A DNA stretch of 64,000 bases from Mammaliicoccus vitulinus (GTDB taxonomy: Bacteria; Bacillota; Bacilli; Staphylococcales; Staphylococcaceae), in contig NZ_CP118974.1 in assembly GCF_029024305.1 (NCBI RefSeq), positions 2,201,069-2,265,068 on the forward strand, in the 5' to 3' direction. The notes beneath the pieces were generated by a model that did not search any database, had not been told where the DNA came from, and saw only the letters and a list, made by a program, of their open reading frames with translations. Position numbers and translations under genes: made by a program. Of the stretch, positions 7,943-16,514 are shown one piece after another; the stretch's first letter is position 1, and the number at the start of each line of letters is the position of its first letter.

Positions 7943-9157
7943 TTACCAAGCAAATAATCCAACAAATGCTGCTGTTAACAGTGATACTAATATACCTGAA
8001 AGCAACATCATCGGCACATATTTAGATACAAAATTAGATACATCATCTTTGACAATACCTTTTAATGTTCCTATTATCATACCAATTGTCGAGAAATTAG
8101 CAAATGATACTAAGAAAGTACTAATAACCGCTGCTCTGTGTGTTGAATATTCACTTATCTCTTTACTGATTGTACTCATCACAACAAATTCATTTGTTAC
8201 AATTTTAAGTGCCATTTGTTGAGCCACTACCCAAGCTTCCCCAATTGGCATACCAAGTAAAATCGCAAATGGGAACATAAAGATACCGAGTATATACTCT
8301 AACCTTATGTCTGGTAAGTATGGAATAGGATCCATAATACCTAATAACTTATTAATCAAGTCTGCAATTGCAACAAATGCGATTACAAACGCAATGATGA
8401 TCAATACAAGTTTACCTGCATTGATTACTGAATCCCCCAGAAATGAGAAGAATGGTTGTCTTTCCCCTTCGTCAATCTCAGCTACCACATCATCTTCTGG
8501 ATCTAAATCAAATGGATTTAAAATAGTTGTTACAATAATCGCATTAATTATGTTTAATGGTATCGCAGTTAATACATACTCCCCTGGAATCATTGTTACA
8601 TACGCACCAACAATCGCACCTGAAACCGAACTCATTGACATCATGGCAACTGTTAATACTCTGACTTTATTCATAGACGTTAACTGTTTAGATGATACTG
8701 CTAAAGCTTCCGTATTTCCTAAAAACATCATTTCAATAGAGAAAAACGACTCAAACTTAGGTTGTCTCGTTACTTTTGAAATAAACCAACCTAATATTGA
8801 AATGAATTTTGGTAAAATACCTAAATACATTAAGATATCAAATATCGGTACAACTAGTAGAATTGGTAGTAACGCTGAAACTGCCATATCCATATTCCCT
8901 GGTCCTGGCGCTGTGAAGCTACCAAATGCAAATCCAATTCCCGAAAAAGCAGATTCTAAAAGCCACGACACACCATCAGCCGCACCTTTAACAAATTTTG
9001 CTCCAAAAGAAAATTGAGTGAAAAACCATGCTAATGCTAAGTTAATAGCAATAAGTATGGATACTGATTTCCAATCAATATTCTTTTTATCCCTAGAAAA
9101 AAGAAAAGCGACACCAATGAATACCAACAAACCAATTATATTGATGATTAGAAACAT
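7943..9157 (-). CDS. nupC: Concentrative nucleoside transporter NupC
   Basis: A 404-residue CNT-family importer with about ten TM helices, driving nucleoside uptake with H+ or Na+. Family motifs visible are FFSIEMMFLGNTEALAVSS (glutamate and asparagine of the nucleoside site), MIPGEYVLTAIPLN and LVSFANFSTIGMIIGTLKG. The ribosome binding site is AGGTGG. No purine riboswitch aptamer was recognised in the 170 bp upstream, which are AT-rich. Confidence 0.9.
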   Translation of the reverse strand: MFLIINIIGLLVFIGVAFLFSRDKKNIDWKSVSILIAINLALAWFFTQFSFGAKFVKGAADGVSWLLESAFSGIGFAFGSFTAPGPGNMDMAVSALLPILLVVPIFDILMYLGILPKFISILGWFISKVTRQPKFESFFSIEMMFLGNTEALAVSSKQLTSMNKVRVLTVAMMSMSSVSGAIVGAYVTMIPGEYVLTAIPLNIINAIIVTTILNPFDLDPEDDVVAEIDEGERQPFFSFLGDSVINAGKLVLIIIAFVIAFVAIADLINKLLGIMDPIPYLPDIRLEYILGIFMFPFAILLGMPIGEAWVVAQQMALKIVTNEFVVMSTISKEISEYSTHRAAVISTFLVSFANFSTIGMIIGTLKGIVKDDVSNFVSKYVPMMLLSGILVSLLTAAFVGLFAW

Positions 9158-9270
9158 TGTTTATTGTCCACCTTTTTATTTATTAAAAACACCACAATTA
9201 TAACATGCAAATTAAAAGTATGTTACTACATTTTAAAAACACAATTACAATTTTTTAAATAAAATTTAAA

Positions 9271-9301
9271 AAGCGAATAAACCTAGACGGCTTATTCGCT
9301 T
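9271..9301 (-). terminator. Terminator after the small membrane protein gene
   Basis: AAGCGAATAA pairs with TTATTCGCTT around a 10-nt loop; on the minus strand a T run follows. Confidence 0.7.
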
Positions 9302-9331
9302 AAATTATTATCATATACTCGTTAAATTCTA

Positions 9332-9541
9332 TTATTTAGGATATTGATCAAATTGATTAATAGATTGATCACATTTCATACTTATAGCTAAATAAACTAT
9401 ATAACCAGAAACCAGTACCATGATTAAAGCATACACTGTTAACACATAAATGTTAGATATAATGAATGTATTAAACAGTAATAACATGAGTATCATTATC
9501 GCATCAATAATGCTTAATGAAATAACACATACACGCTCCAT
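9332..9541 (-). CDS. Small two-helix membrane protein
   Basis: A 69-residue protein of unknown function with two hydrophobic helices (about residues 5-27 and 32-54) and a short polar tail. The start at 9541 lies 5 bp after AAGAAGGG, which decides it; an upstream in-frame ATG has no ribosome binding site. It has its own terminator. No family was recognised. Confidence 0.5.
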   Translation of the reverse strand: MERVCVISLSIIDAIMILMLLLFNTFIISNIYVLTVYALIMVLVSGYIVYLAISMKCDQSINQFDQYPK

Positions 9542-9774
9542 TTTAACCCTTCTTTTCTCCATAATATGACTCTAGCTATTAGCTACTTACCTTGCGCAAT
9601 GAGATACATATTACTACATTCATTCTATGAATTCAATACGTTTTACTAAAAATTAAAAAAAGAAATTTTATCTTCAAAAACTTTCGCAAGCTAATTACTG
9701 AAGTACGTAAATCATAATATGATATAGTTTACAATTGTAGAGTCTTTATATTTTAAATAGGAGGCATTATAATC

Positions 9775-10605
9775 ATGGAAAATTATAATTTAATTGATGG
9801 ACAAGTGTTACCGCAAGTAGGATTTGGTACATACAAGCTAAACGGAACAACTGGCGTACATGCCATCGTAAATGCACTAAACAATGGATATCGAATCCTT
9901 GATACTGCATATAACTATGAAAATGAAGGTACAGTTGGTAAAGCCATTCAAGAAAGTCACGTAGATCGCGACCAAATTATTGTAACTTCTAAATTACCAG
10001 GACGTTATCACAGTTACGATCAAGCAATAAATGCCATTCAAGAATCTATTTATAGACTTGGCGTTGAATATCTCGACTTATATTTAATACATTGGCCAAA
10101 CCCTAAACAAGGAAAATATGTCGAAGCATGGAAAGCATTAATTGATGCTCAAAAACTTGGACTTATTAAATCTATCGGTGTATGTAACTTCTTAGAAGAG
10201 CACATCGAAACATTAGAAAAAGAAACAGGCGTGTTACCAACTGTTAACCAAATAGAATTACACCCTTACTTTAATCAAAAAGACGTACTAGAATACCATA
10301 AAGAAAAAGGGATTATAATAGAAGCATGGAGTCCACTAGGTCGAGCATCAGAAGTCATAAACGATGCAAAAATCGGACAAATCGCAGAGAAATATAACAA
10401 AACCATTCCACAAATCATCTTGAAATGGCACGTACAAAACGGTGTAGTACCAATCCCTAAATCTACATCAATCGCAAGACAAATACAGAATATAGATATT
10501 TTCGATTTCTATTTAGAATCAGAAGACTTAGCTATAATCGATGCATTAACACAAGACAACGGACGTCTTAAAGATCAAGACCCAGCAACATATGAAGAAT
10601 TTTAA
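9775..10605 (+). CDS. Aldo/keto reductase (2,5-diketogluconate reductase type)
   Basis: A 276-residue TIM-barrel NADPH-dependent carbonyl reductase. The catalytic tetrad is complete: Asp43, Tyr48, Lys73 and His106, within GYRILDTAYNYENE and DLYLIHWPNP. The NADP-binding IPKSTS motif lies near residue 230. The ribosome binding site is AGGAGG. Its terminator half-stem (CCTGCC...GGCA) appears interrupted by the neighbouring IS3-family element. The substrate is unknown. Confidence 0.85.
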   Translation: MENYNLIDGQVLPQVGFGTYKLNGTTGVHAIVNALNNGYRILDTAYNYENEGTVGKAIQESHVDRDQIIVTSKLPGRYHSYDQAINAIQESIYRLGVEYLDLYLIHWPNPKQGKYVEAWKALIDAQKLGLIKSIGVCNFLEEHIETLEKETGVLPTVNQIELHPYFNQKDVLEYHKEKGIIIEAWSPLGRASEVINDAKIGQIAEKYNKTIPQIILKWHVQNGVVPIPKSTSIARQIQNIDIFDFYLESEDLAIIDALTQDNGRLKDQDPATYEEF

Positions 10606-10678
10606 AAAACAAAAAAACCTGCCAACGATCAATCGGCACTGCACCCTTACTAAGGGAGTTCAATAAAAACACTATTTT

Positions 10679-11521
10679 CTAGGCTGCTAATTCCCTATAT
10701 TCTATAGGGGATAAGTAGCCTAGTTTTTGTTGAATTCTAACTTTATTATAGTTTTCAATGTAATTTTCGACAATATCTATTACAATAGTATTAGAGCTTC
10801 TAAGCTCACTGTTTAAGTAGAATGTTTCACACTTTAGAGAGGCATGAAAACATTCTATTGGGGCATTATCAGCTGGCGTTCCCTTACGGGACATGCTTCT
10901 GGTAATGCCTTTTTCTGTACATAGGGCATAGTATTCATAAGAAGTATACACACTTCCTTGATCACTATGTAATATAGCTCCTGGTTCCAATTGAAGTTGT
11001 TTTAATGTCTCATTTACTAATTCTTGATTTTGGTTTTTGCCAATTTTATATGCCACAATTTCACCATTGTAAGCATCCATGATAGATGATAGATACAACA
11101 TTGTATTCCCGAAGGGTAAATAAGTGATATCTGTTAAAAGTACTTCTAAAGGTTTCTCTGTTTTGAAATTTCTATTCAATAGATTATGTGTCTTATAATA
11201 TGGATTACCTGGTCTTTTCGATTTCTTCACGCGTACTTTACAATTTAAATTATGTTTTTGCATAATTCTTTGTACTTTCTTGTGATTAATTGTTTTATTA
11301 TTTTTTCTATTTAACAAGGCAGTTATTTTTCTATAGCCATATGTAAAACGATGTTTCTTACATAGTTCTATAATTTCACGTTCATCCTCAGATATACTGA
11401 AATCTTTGTTTTTCCATCTGTAATAATTTGATTTTGGAATATCTAAAGCTTCTAAAATGACTTTCACTATATATTTAGATTTCAATTCATTTACTAATTC
11501 AACAACTACTTCTGGGACCAC
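10679..11521 (-). CDS. IS3-family transposase OrfB (DDE catalytic part)
   Basis: A 280-residue integrase-core protein. It has an HTH_21-like N-terminus (YRWKNKDF...YGYRKITALL) and the catalytic residues DITYLPFG, LHSDQGSVYTS and IECFHASLKCE in the DD(35)E spacing. The frame is open upstream of its GTG. OrfA contains the slippery heptamer AAAAAAG at 11542-11548, so the active product is probably an OrfAB fusion made by -1 frameshifting. No disabling mutation was seen. Confidence 0.9.
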   Translation of the reverse strand: MVPEVVVELVNELKSKYIVKVILEALDIPKSNYYRWKNKDFSISEDEREIIELCKKHRFTYGYRKITALLNRKNNKTINHKKVQRIMQKHNLNCKVRVKKSKRPGNPYYKTHNLLNRNFKTEKPLEVLLTDITYLPFGNTMLYLSSIMDAYNGEIVAYKIGKNQNQELVNETLKQLQLEPGAILHSDQGSVYTSYEYYALCTEKGITRSMSRKGTPADNAPIECFHASLKCETFYLNSELRSSNTIVIDIVENYIENYNKVRIQQKLGYLSPIEYRELAA

Positions 11522-11820
11522 TTCCTTTCCAATTCCTTGTACTTTTTTAAAATTTCATTTTCTACTTCTTTGCGCTTTAATTCAATTTTTAGTGTTTCAA
11601 CAGTACTCAATTCTTCGTTTCCTTTTCCATAGGAATATTGTTTACCTACTTGTTGATTGAATCTATGTGTTTCCCCATTTCTATACCATTTCCACCACAC
11701 TTTAACTTGAGATTCATTTTTAATATTTAAAGCATCCATTATTTCTCTTGCGCTATATCCTTTAAGTTTCATTTCTACTACTTTATATTTTGTTTCAACT
11801 GAATATGCCACTCTTTTCAT
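11506..11820 (-). CDS. IS3-family OrfA (DNA-binding part)
   Basis: A 104-residue protein with a helix-turn-helix (VVEMKLKGYSAREIMDALN) and a C-terminal leucine-zipper-like helix (VETLKIELKRKEVENEILKK) typical of IS3 OrfA. The start at 11820 follows GGAGGTG; the longer frame begins in flanking DNA. It overlaps orfB by 16 bp in the -1 frame. Confidence 0.85.
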   Translation of the reverse strand: MKRVAYSVETKYKVVEMKLKGYSAREIMDALNIKNESQVKVWWKWYRNGETHRFNQQVGKQYSYGKGNEELSTVETLKIELKRKEVENEILKKYKELERKWSQK

Positions 11821-11843
11821 AGAAAAAACACCTCCGTATAAAT

Positions 11844-12335
11844 TCATTTTAATATGAATTCAACGAATTCATAGTGATTTTCATAACGTGATTTACTATC
11901 CATTAAATTAACACCTAAATGTTCTGCTACTTTTGGGCTTGATCCCGTAACAGCATTCCAGGCAATGCGTCCTCCACTCATTAAATCTATTCCCTTAAAT
12001 TGACGTGCTACAGTATAAGGAAAATTCCACTGAGTATGTACAGTTGATGCCACACCAATGTGTTTAGTTTGTTGTAAAATTGTAGTAGAAGTAATAATAG
12101 GTTCAAGCGTCATCGATGGTACATGACTATTATCATCGGGTACTGCTCCAGGGAAATCGCCTACAAAAAGAAATTGAAATTTTCCTTTTTCAGCAAGTTG
12201 AGCATAACGAATATCTGCTTTAATATCTGGATAAGTATTACTATTGACTCCTTCGCTTTTCCAGGCTTTAGCATTTGCACCATATGCCCCTGTGAATCCT
12301 AATCCTAGCAACATTTGTTTTTTATTTTCAGTCAT
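11844..12335 (-). pseudogene. NtaA/DmoA-type flavin monooxygenase, truncated
   Basis: The first 160 or so residues of an LLM-class FMN-dependent monooxygenase (QFLFVGDFPGAVPDD, TVHTQWNFPYTVARQFKGID, SGGRIAWNAVTGSS), a family of about 440 residues. The reading frame ends at a TGA at the edge of the IS3-family insertion, so about two thirds of the barrel is lost and the product cannot be active. The missing 3' part is not found beyond the insertion, which implies a deletion as well as an insertion. Confidence 0.85.
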
Positions 12336-12378
12336 AAATAGCTCCTTCCAAATTTAGTTTATTTTACAAAATTAGTTT

Positions 12379-12645
12379 TTATTGTTGATTACGATTGAAA
12401 TCTGAACAAAATATCCAAAACTCTGAAGCATCTTCAATATAATTTTGATTACCACTGAGTTTCATTATTTCCTTGCGTAAGGAGCTATCAGTCACACGAA
12501 TAATAGTTACATCTTGTAGCAAGCTGAAAGAAGAAGTTTAATTTGCAGCTTTAAATATTTCGTTAACCTGTTCCTCAGGTATCGCTTTATTTTCGAAATC
12601 TCTTATAGAACTATGGTTTTTTAATAAGTCTATTGTTTCATTCAT
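12379..12645 (-). pseudogene. Nitroreductase-family remnant
   Basis: From the ATG at 12645, after AAAAGGGG, the frame reads as a nitroreductase (Frp/NfrA type): NHSSIRDFENKAIPEEQ, an in-frame TAA at 12538-12540, then VTIIRVTDSS and NYIEDASEFWIFCSDFNRN. It stops at 12381, so only about 88 of some 250 residues remain. It precedes the truncated monooxygenase gene on the same strand, suggesting a former two-gene flavin operon in which both genes are now dead. Confidence 0.75.
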
Positions 12646-12997
12646 TATATTACCCCTTTTCAATAAATATTATATCTAGTATATTAGTTGAAATAGTATC
12701 ATTATTGAAGTAGGCAATAAATAATGACATAGTATTAAAAATAGTACTATTTTGACATGTAGGTATTTACATGATTAAAATATGTATAGGAATGTTATTA
12801 CCATTGGCAATGATTAAAGAAACCTTATATGGATAACTTTATTGATATTTATCTCTAATTTGAATGTTTAGCCATCTCTTAATCTAAATTCAAGCTAAAC
12901 TTCCATACCCCACTCCCAAACTTTATATAAGCATATGATTTTTTTAATATCCTATTAGAATGATAAGATATAAAGAGTAATGAAAGGAGCGATTTAT
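12646..12997. other. Intergenic region with no recognised feature
   Basis: AT-rich DNA between the nitroreductase remnant and the next aldo/keto reductase. I see the AAAGGAGCG ribosome binding site of that gene at 12981, but no convincing gene, repeat or terminator. Confidence 0.5.
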
Positions 12998-13930
12998 ATG
13001 GTAAAACAAGCTAAATTAGGTAAATCAAATATTGAAGTCAATCCAATCGGTTTAGGAACAAATGCTGTTGGGGGACATAATTTATACCCTAACCTTGATG
13101 AAGAACAAGGTAAAGATGTTGTTCGCGCTGCGATTGATAATGGCGTAACTTTATTAGATACAGCTTTTATTTATGGTCCTGGTAGATCTGAGGAACTTGT
13201 AGGTGAAGTTGTTAAAGAATATGACAGAAAAGATGTTGTCATCGCTACTAAAGGTGCTCATTATTTTGAAGGTGAAGAAACGAAACTTTCTAATGATCCT
13301 GAATTTCTTAAAGAACAAGTTGAAAATAGCCTTAAAAGACTTCAAACTGACTATATAGATTTATATTATATTCATTTCCCAGATGATGAAACACCTAAAG
13401 ATGAAGCAGTTGCTGCATTACAAGAGTTAAAAGATGCTGGCAAGATTAAAGCAATTGGTGTTTCTAATTTTACTTTAGAACAATTAAAAGAAGCTAATAA
13501 AAATGGAAATGTTGATGTTATACAACATGAATACAACTTATTAAATCGCGAAAACGAACATATTTTAGAATATACAGCAGAAAATGATATTACGTTTATT
13601 CCTTACTTCCCATTAGCTGCTGGATTACTTGCAGGTAAATATGATGAAAATACAACTTTCGATGATTTAAGAGCGGATAAACCTGAATTTCAAGGTGAAC
13701 AGTTTAAAGAAAACCTTAAAAAAGTTGATAAACTAAGAGAAATTGCTCAAGAACACAATGTTGAAGTTGCACACATTGTACTTGCCTATTATTTAACAAA
13801 ACCTTCATTGGATGTTATTATTCCTGGAGCTAAGCGAAATGATCAAGTAATAGACAACTTAACAACATTAGATGTACAACTAACTGAAGATAACATTCAG
13901 CAAATAGAGTCTCTATTCCCAATTTCATAA
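12998..13930 (+). CDS. Aldo/keto reductase (IolS/YdhF-like)
   Basis: A 310-residue NADPH-dependent aldo/keto reductase of the potassium-channel-beta/IolS branch. The tetrad is Asp54, Tyr59, Lys85 and His126, within [16 protein letters not shown] and [10 protein letters not shown]. The start at 12998 lies behind AAAGGAGCG, which contains part of a longer ATG frame. It is a single gene with its own terminator and belongs to a different subfamily from the reductase at 9775. Confidence 0.85.
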   Translation: MVKQAKLGKSNIEVNPIGLGTNAVGGHNLYPNLDEEQGKDVVRAAIDNGVTLLDTAFIYGPGRSEELVGEVVKEYDRKDVVIATKGAHYFEGEETKLSNDPEFLKEQVENSLKRLQTDYIDLYYIHFPDDETPKDEAVAALQELKDAGKIKAIGVSNFTLEQLKEANKNGNVDVIQHEYNLLNRENEHILEYTAENDITFIPYFPLAAGLLAGKYDENTTFDDLRADKPEFQGEQFKENLKKVDKLREIAQEHNVEVAHIVLAYYLTKPSLDVIIPGAKRNDQVIDNLTTLDVQLTEDNIQQIESLFPIS

Positions 13931-13940
13931 AGCAATATTC

Positions 13941-13976
13941 AACCGAGAAATGAATCATGTTCTCGGTTTTTTTATT
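13941..13976 (+). terminator. Terminator
   Basis: AACCGAGAA pairs with TTCTCGGTT followed by seven T residues, 10 bp after the reductase stop. Confidence 0.85.
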
Positions 13977-14042
13977 TTTATAATGATTTCTCCAAAAAAT
14001 TACGAGTTCTTTCTATTAATATATTAAGACAATTAACTCATT

Positions 14043-14084
14043 GATATTGATTATCATTTGCAAATATAGGATAATGATAATAAG
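14043..14084. promoter_or_regulatory. Two adjacent Fur boxes of iruO
   Basis: GATATTGATTATCATTTGC (14043-14061) closely matches the 19-bp Fur box, and GATAATGATAATAAG (14070-14084) is a second partial match. They overlap the probable promoter, 10-60 bp before the iruO ribosome binding site. Confidence 0.8.
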
Positions 14085-14110
14085 TTGAAATATAGGAGGA
14101 ATCATGACTG

Positions 14111-15157
14111 ATGAATATGACAGACGTTACGATTATAGGCGGGGGTCCTGCGGGTTTGTTCGCGAGTTTCTATTCCGGGTTAAGAGGAATGAGCGTAAGG
14201 ATACTAGATTTCCAAAGTAAATTAGGCGGCAAAATGCATGTATACCCTGAAAAAGTCATATGGGATATTGGCGCTATAGCTCCAAAACCTTGCTATGAAG
14301 TCATCCAAGACTTAGTTCAACAAGGCCTTCATTTTGGTCCAGAAGTTTGTTTAGAAGAAAAAGTTGTCGATATTAAAAAAGTTGAAGAACAACATTTTAT
14401 TTTATATACAGCAAAAGGAAACGAGTACCATTCTAAATCTATCATTATTGCTGTTGGTGGCGGAATCATTAAACCACTTACGCTAGATATTGAAGGTGCT
14501 GAACGCTTTGAACTTTCAAATTTAAATTATGTCGTTCAATCTATTCAAAAATATAAAAATAAACATATACTGATTTCAGGTGCTGGAAATTCTGCATTAG
14601 ACTGGGCTTGTGATTTATCTGAATATGCTAAAAGTGTCACGATTTGTTATAGAAAAGAAGAAATATCCGGTCATGAACATATGCGTCAATTGTTAGATAA
14701 ACTCGATATTAGTAAGAAGCCGAGCATGGCTATTAAGCAACTTAACAGTCACCCTGATAAACCAATGATTTCAGAAGTCGTATTAGAGAATGTGGAAACG
14801 AAAGAACAAGAAATCATCCCAGTTGATGAAGTTATTATTAGTCATGGTTTTGATCGTGAGTCTGAATTACTTCATAATGCACAAACTAAAGTTAACTTAG
14901 TAAATGATTTCTTTATTGAAGGTTTAGGAAATAGTCAAACGTCTGTTCCTGGCATTTTTGGAGCTGGAGACATCCTTAAACATGACGCGAAAGTTCATTT
15001 AATCGCATCTTGCTTTAATGACGCTGCCAATGCAGCTAACTTAGCAAAAAGTTATATTGATCCTGACGCACAAGAAGGCGGTCGTGTCTCAAGTCATAAT
15101 GATGTATTTAAAGAGAAAAATAAAGAAGTTATTAAAAAATATATTGCCCAATCATAA
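14111..15157 (+). CDS. iruO: Iron-utilisation oxidoreductase IruO (FAD/NADPH)
   Basis: A 348-residue two-nucleotide-domain flavoprotein of the thioredoxin-reductase-like ferredoxin-NADP reductase group. It has an FAD motif (IIGGGPAGLFASFYSGLRGMS), an NADP motif (ISGAGNSALDWACDL) and no CxxC redox pair. It closely resembles S. aureus IruO (KMHVYPEKVIWDIG, IIISHGFDR, HLIASCFNDAANAANLAKSYI), which passes electrons to the heme oxygenases IsdG/IsdI and to siderophore iron. ATG 14111 follows TAGGAGGA. The Fur boxes upstream support iron-repressed expression. No isd genes are in the window. Confidence 0.85.
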   Translation: MNMTDVTIIGGGPAGLFASFYSGLRGMSVRILDFQSKLGGKMHVYPEKVIWDIGAIAPKPCYEVIQDLVQQGLHFGPEVCLEEKVVDIKKVEEQHFILYTAKGNEYHSKSIIIAVGGGIIKPLTLDIEGAERFELSNLNYVVQSIQKYKNKHILISGAGNSALDWACDLSEYAKSVTICYRKEEISGHEHMRQLLDKLDISKKPSMAIKQLNSHPDKPMISEVVLENVETKEQEIIPVDEVIISHGFDRESELLHNAQTKVNLVNDFFIEGLGNSQTSVPGIFGAGDILKHDAKVHLIASCFNDAANAANLAKSYIDPDAQEGGRVSSHNDVFKEKNKEVIKKYIAQS

Positions 15158-15161
15158 ACAT

Positions 15162-15197
15162 AAAGTAGTCTAGCATATTTTCTAGACTGCTTTTTTA
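15162..15197. terminator. Terminator between iruO and the AraC gene
   Basis: AAAGTAGTCTAG pairs with CTAGACTGCTTT and is followed by a T run; the stem can serve both convergent genes. Confidence 0.75.
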
Positions 15198-15207
15198 TGT
15201 TCATTCG

Positions 15208-16110
15208 CTATGTACAAACTGTTTGGGTATATTTTTGTTCAAAATGTCTTAAATAAAATTTAATTTCATCTATAGAAAGATTTTTTTCGTAATCTACCTC
15301 GTTAAAAAAGCTTGGTCTCGCAAATTGTGCGTTTCTATTTTGAATCATATCTCTATATTTTTTCGGCGTGACACCATAATATAATTTAAAAGAATGAATA
15401 TAAGCAGAAACGTTATAGAATCCATGTTTTTCAGAAATGTCTATTACTTTTTCATGCGTATGGATTAAATCATATATACTATTTAATAATCTAATATCTG
15501 TTAAATAATCTTTAAAATTCACACCCATTTGTTCTTTAAACATTTTCGAAAAATATGACTCAGATAAATGATACTTATGCGTAAATGTATTAATTGTAAT
15601 ACGTTCGTTGTAATGCTCAAAAATATAATCTTTAATTTCTTCAATTATTGGATTAACATTTTTATGAATAATTGGACAATCATGATTCTTTAAAAATAAA
15701 CGTTCTTTATAAACTTCTAAAATAGATATAAGCTGTTTCATAATTTTTAAATTCTGATTGTTTTTGTGTGTTAAATTTAAACAACATAAATATATCAACT
15801 GATCTCTTAACATCATAATTTCTGATTGTGAAGTAAGATGGTAATGATTAGATAATAATTCTGGTACCATCGTTTCAATTAATGATTCGTATAAATGAAT
15901 CTGTACAACAATATTCCCTTCCAATACATCTAGTTTATAACATTCATTATGCTTAACAATAAATGTTTCACCTTCTTCGTAAAAAGTGCTTTCATCTTTA
16001 ATCGTCATCATAACCTTACCTTTAAGCACAACAAAAAAAGAAATCCCGACATGGTTACGATATTTAGTAGCTGAATACTTTAAGTATTTGATTTCATATA
16101 TATTTCTCAC
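15208..16110 (-). CDS. AraC-family transcriptional regulator
   Basis: A 300-residue regulator. Residues 10-75 look like a cupin-type sensor domain, and residues 170-265 hold two AraC helix-turn-helix motifs (ITINTFTHKYHLSESYFSKM, then KVIDISEKHGFYNVSAYIHS) followed by the signature FKLYYGVTPKKYRD. The GTG start at 16110 follows TAGGAGA. It is convergent with iruO. The ligand and targets are unknown; an iron- or siderophore-linked role is only suggested by position. Confidence 0.75.
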   Translation of the reverse strand: MRNIYEIKYLKYSATKYRNHVGISFFVVLKGKVMMTIKDESTFYEEGETFIVKHNECYKLDVLEGNIVVQIHLYESLIETMVPELLSNHYHLTSQSEIMMLRDQLIYLCCLNLTHKNNQNLKIMKQLISILEVYKERLFLKNHDCPIIHKNVNPIIEEIKDYIFEHYNERITINTFTHKYHLSESYFSKMFKEQMGVNFKDYLTDIRLLNSIYDLIHTHEKVIDISEKHGFYNVSAYIHSFKLYYGVTPKKYRDMIQNRNAQFARPSFFNEVDYEKNLSIDEIKFYLRHFEQKYTQTVCT

Positions 16111-16200
16111 AAAAAATCTCCTAATTCATTTTTATCTTTTGAAATATTTGACAATCATTCATAGTTGAATAAAATGTAAAATTATGAATGCCAAAATATT

Positions 16201-16226
16201 GAATTATAACGATAATATTATAATTC
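16201..16226. promoter_or_regulatory. Perfect inverted repeat upstream of the AraC gene
   Basis: GAATTATAA and TTATAATTC are perfectly complementary over 9 bp around an 8-bp centre, about 90 bp before the AraC start. It could be an operator for autoregulation. AT-rich chance pairing is possible. Confidence 0.35.
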
Positions 16227-16321
16227 CAAAACTTTAATGAGTAAATATATAAAAATTAAAAATATCTGTTTTCATATTAAAAAAACAAAAACTGTTTGGG
16301 ACATAAATCCCAACTTAAAAT

Positions 16322-16366
16322 AAATCACCCAATCCGTTGGAATCATTTTCGGATTGGGTGATTTTA
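16322..16366 (-). terminator. glpT terminator (composite cassette)
   Basis: AAATCACCCAATCCG pairs with CGGATTGGGTGATTT. A GGGACATAAATCCC box adjoins it at 16299, and a REP palindrome follows. A related hairpin occurs in the opposite orientation at 18774-18820. Confidence 0.8.
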
Positions 16367-16381
16367 TATTTCTGATTTTGT

Positions 16382-16460
16382 AAAGTGCTGACGCCCGGGG
16401 GAATAGTATGCCGCGCGCGACTACAGGCTCGAACCATACCCCTAGGCAAGCATGCACTTT
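16382..16460. repeat. REP-like palindromic element
   Basis: AAAGTGCTGACGCCCGGGG at one end is an imperfect inverted copy of CCCCTAGGCAAGCATGCACTTT at the other, with a centre containing GACTACAGGCTCGA. It is more GC-rich than its surroundings. Further copies are at 20869, 29122 and 48499, with partial ones at 3497, 18716 and 24948. Confidence 0.85.
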
Positions 16461-16514
16461 GCAAAATCATTATAATTCAGGACATTTATGTACTAGCCCC
16501 TTTTTTATATTGCA

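Larger units (their letters stand above)
10639..11845 (-). mobile_element. IS3-family (IS150-group) insertion
   Basis: About 1.2 kb with overlapping orfA and orfB in two frames, the second encoding a DDE transposase. One end seems to lie in the terminator of the upstream aldo/keto reductase and the other in the LLM-oxidoreductase gene, which it truncates. I could not match terminal inverted repeats or a target duplication, so both ends are approximate. One end may be deleted, because the rest of the LLM gene is absent on the far side. Confidence 0.75.

Noticed and set aside
8307-9017. Long plus-strand frame opposite nupC
   Set aside because: It is a mirror of nupC, with no start signal and low-complexity composition. 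The frame at 2669-3142 opposite the Nramp-like gene is a similar shadow.
9158-9331. Purine riboswitch upstream of nupC
   Set aside because: No conserved aptamer core was found; the only structure is the terminator of the neighbouring small gene.
11457-11660. Plus-strand frame across the orfA/orfB junction
   Set aside because: It is antisense to the transposase and has no coding features.
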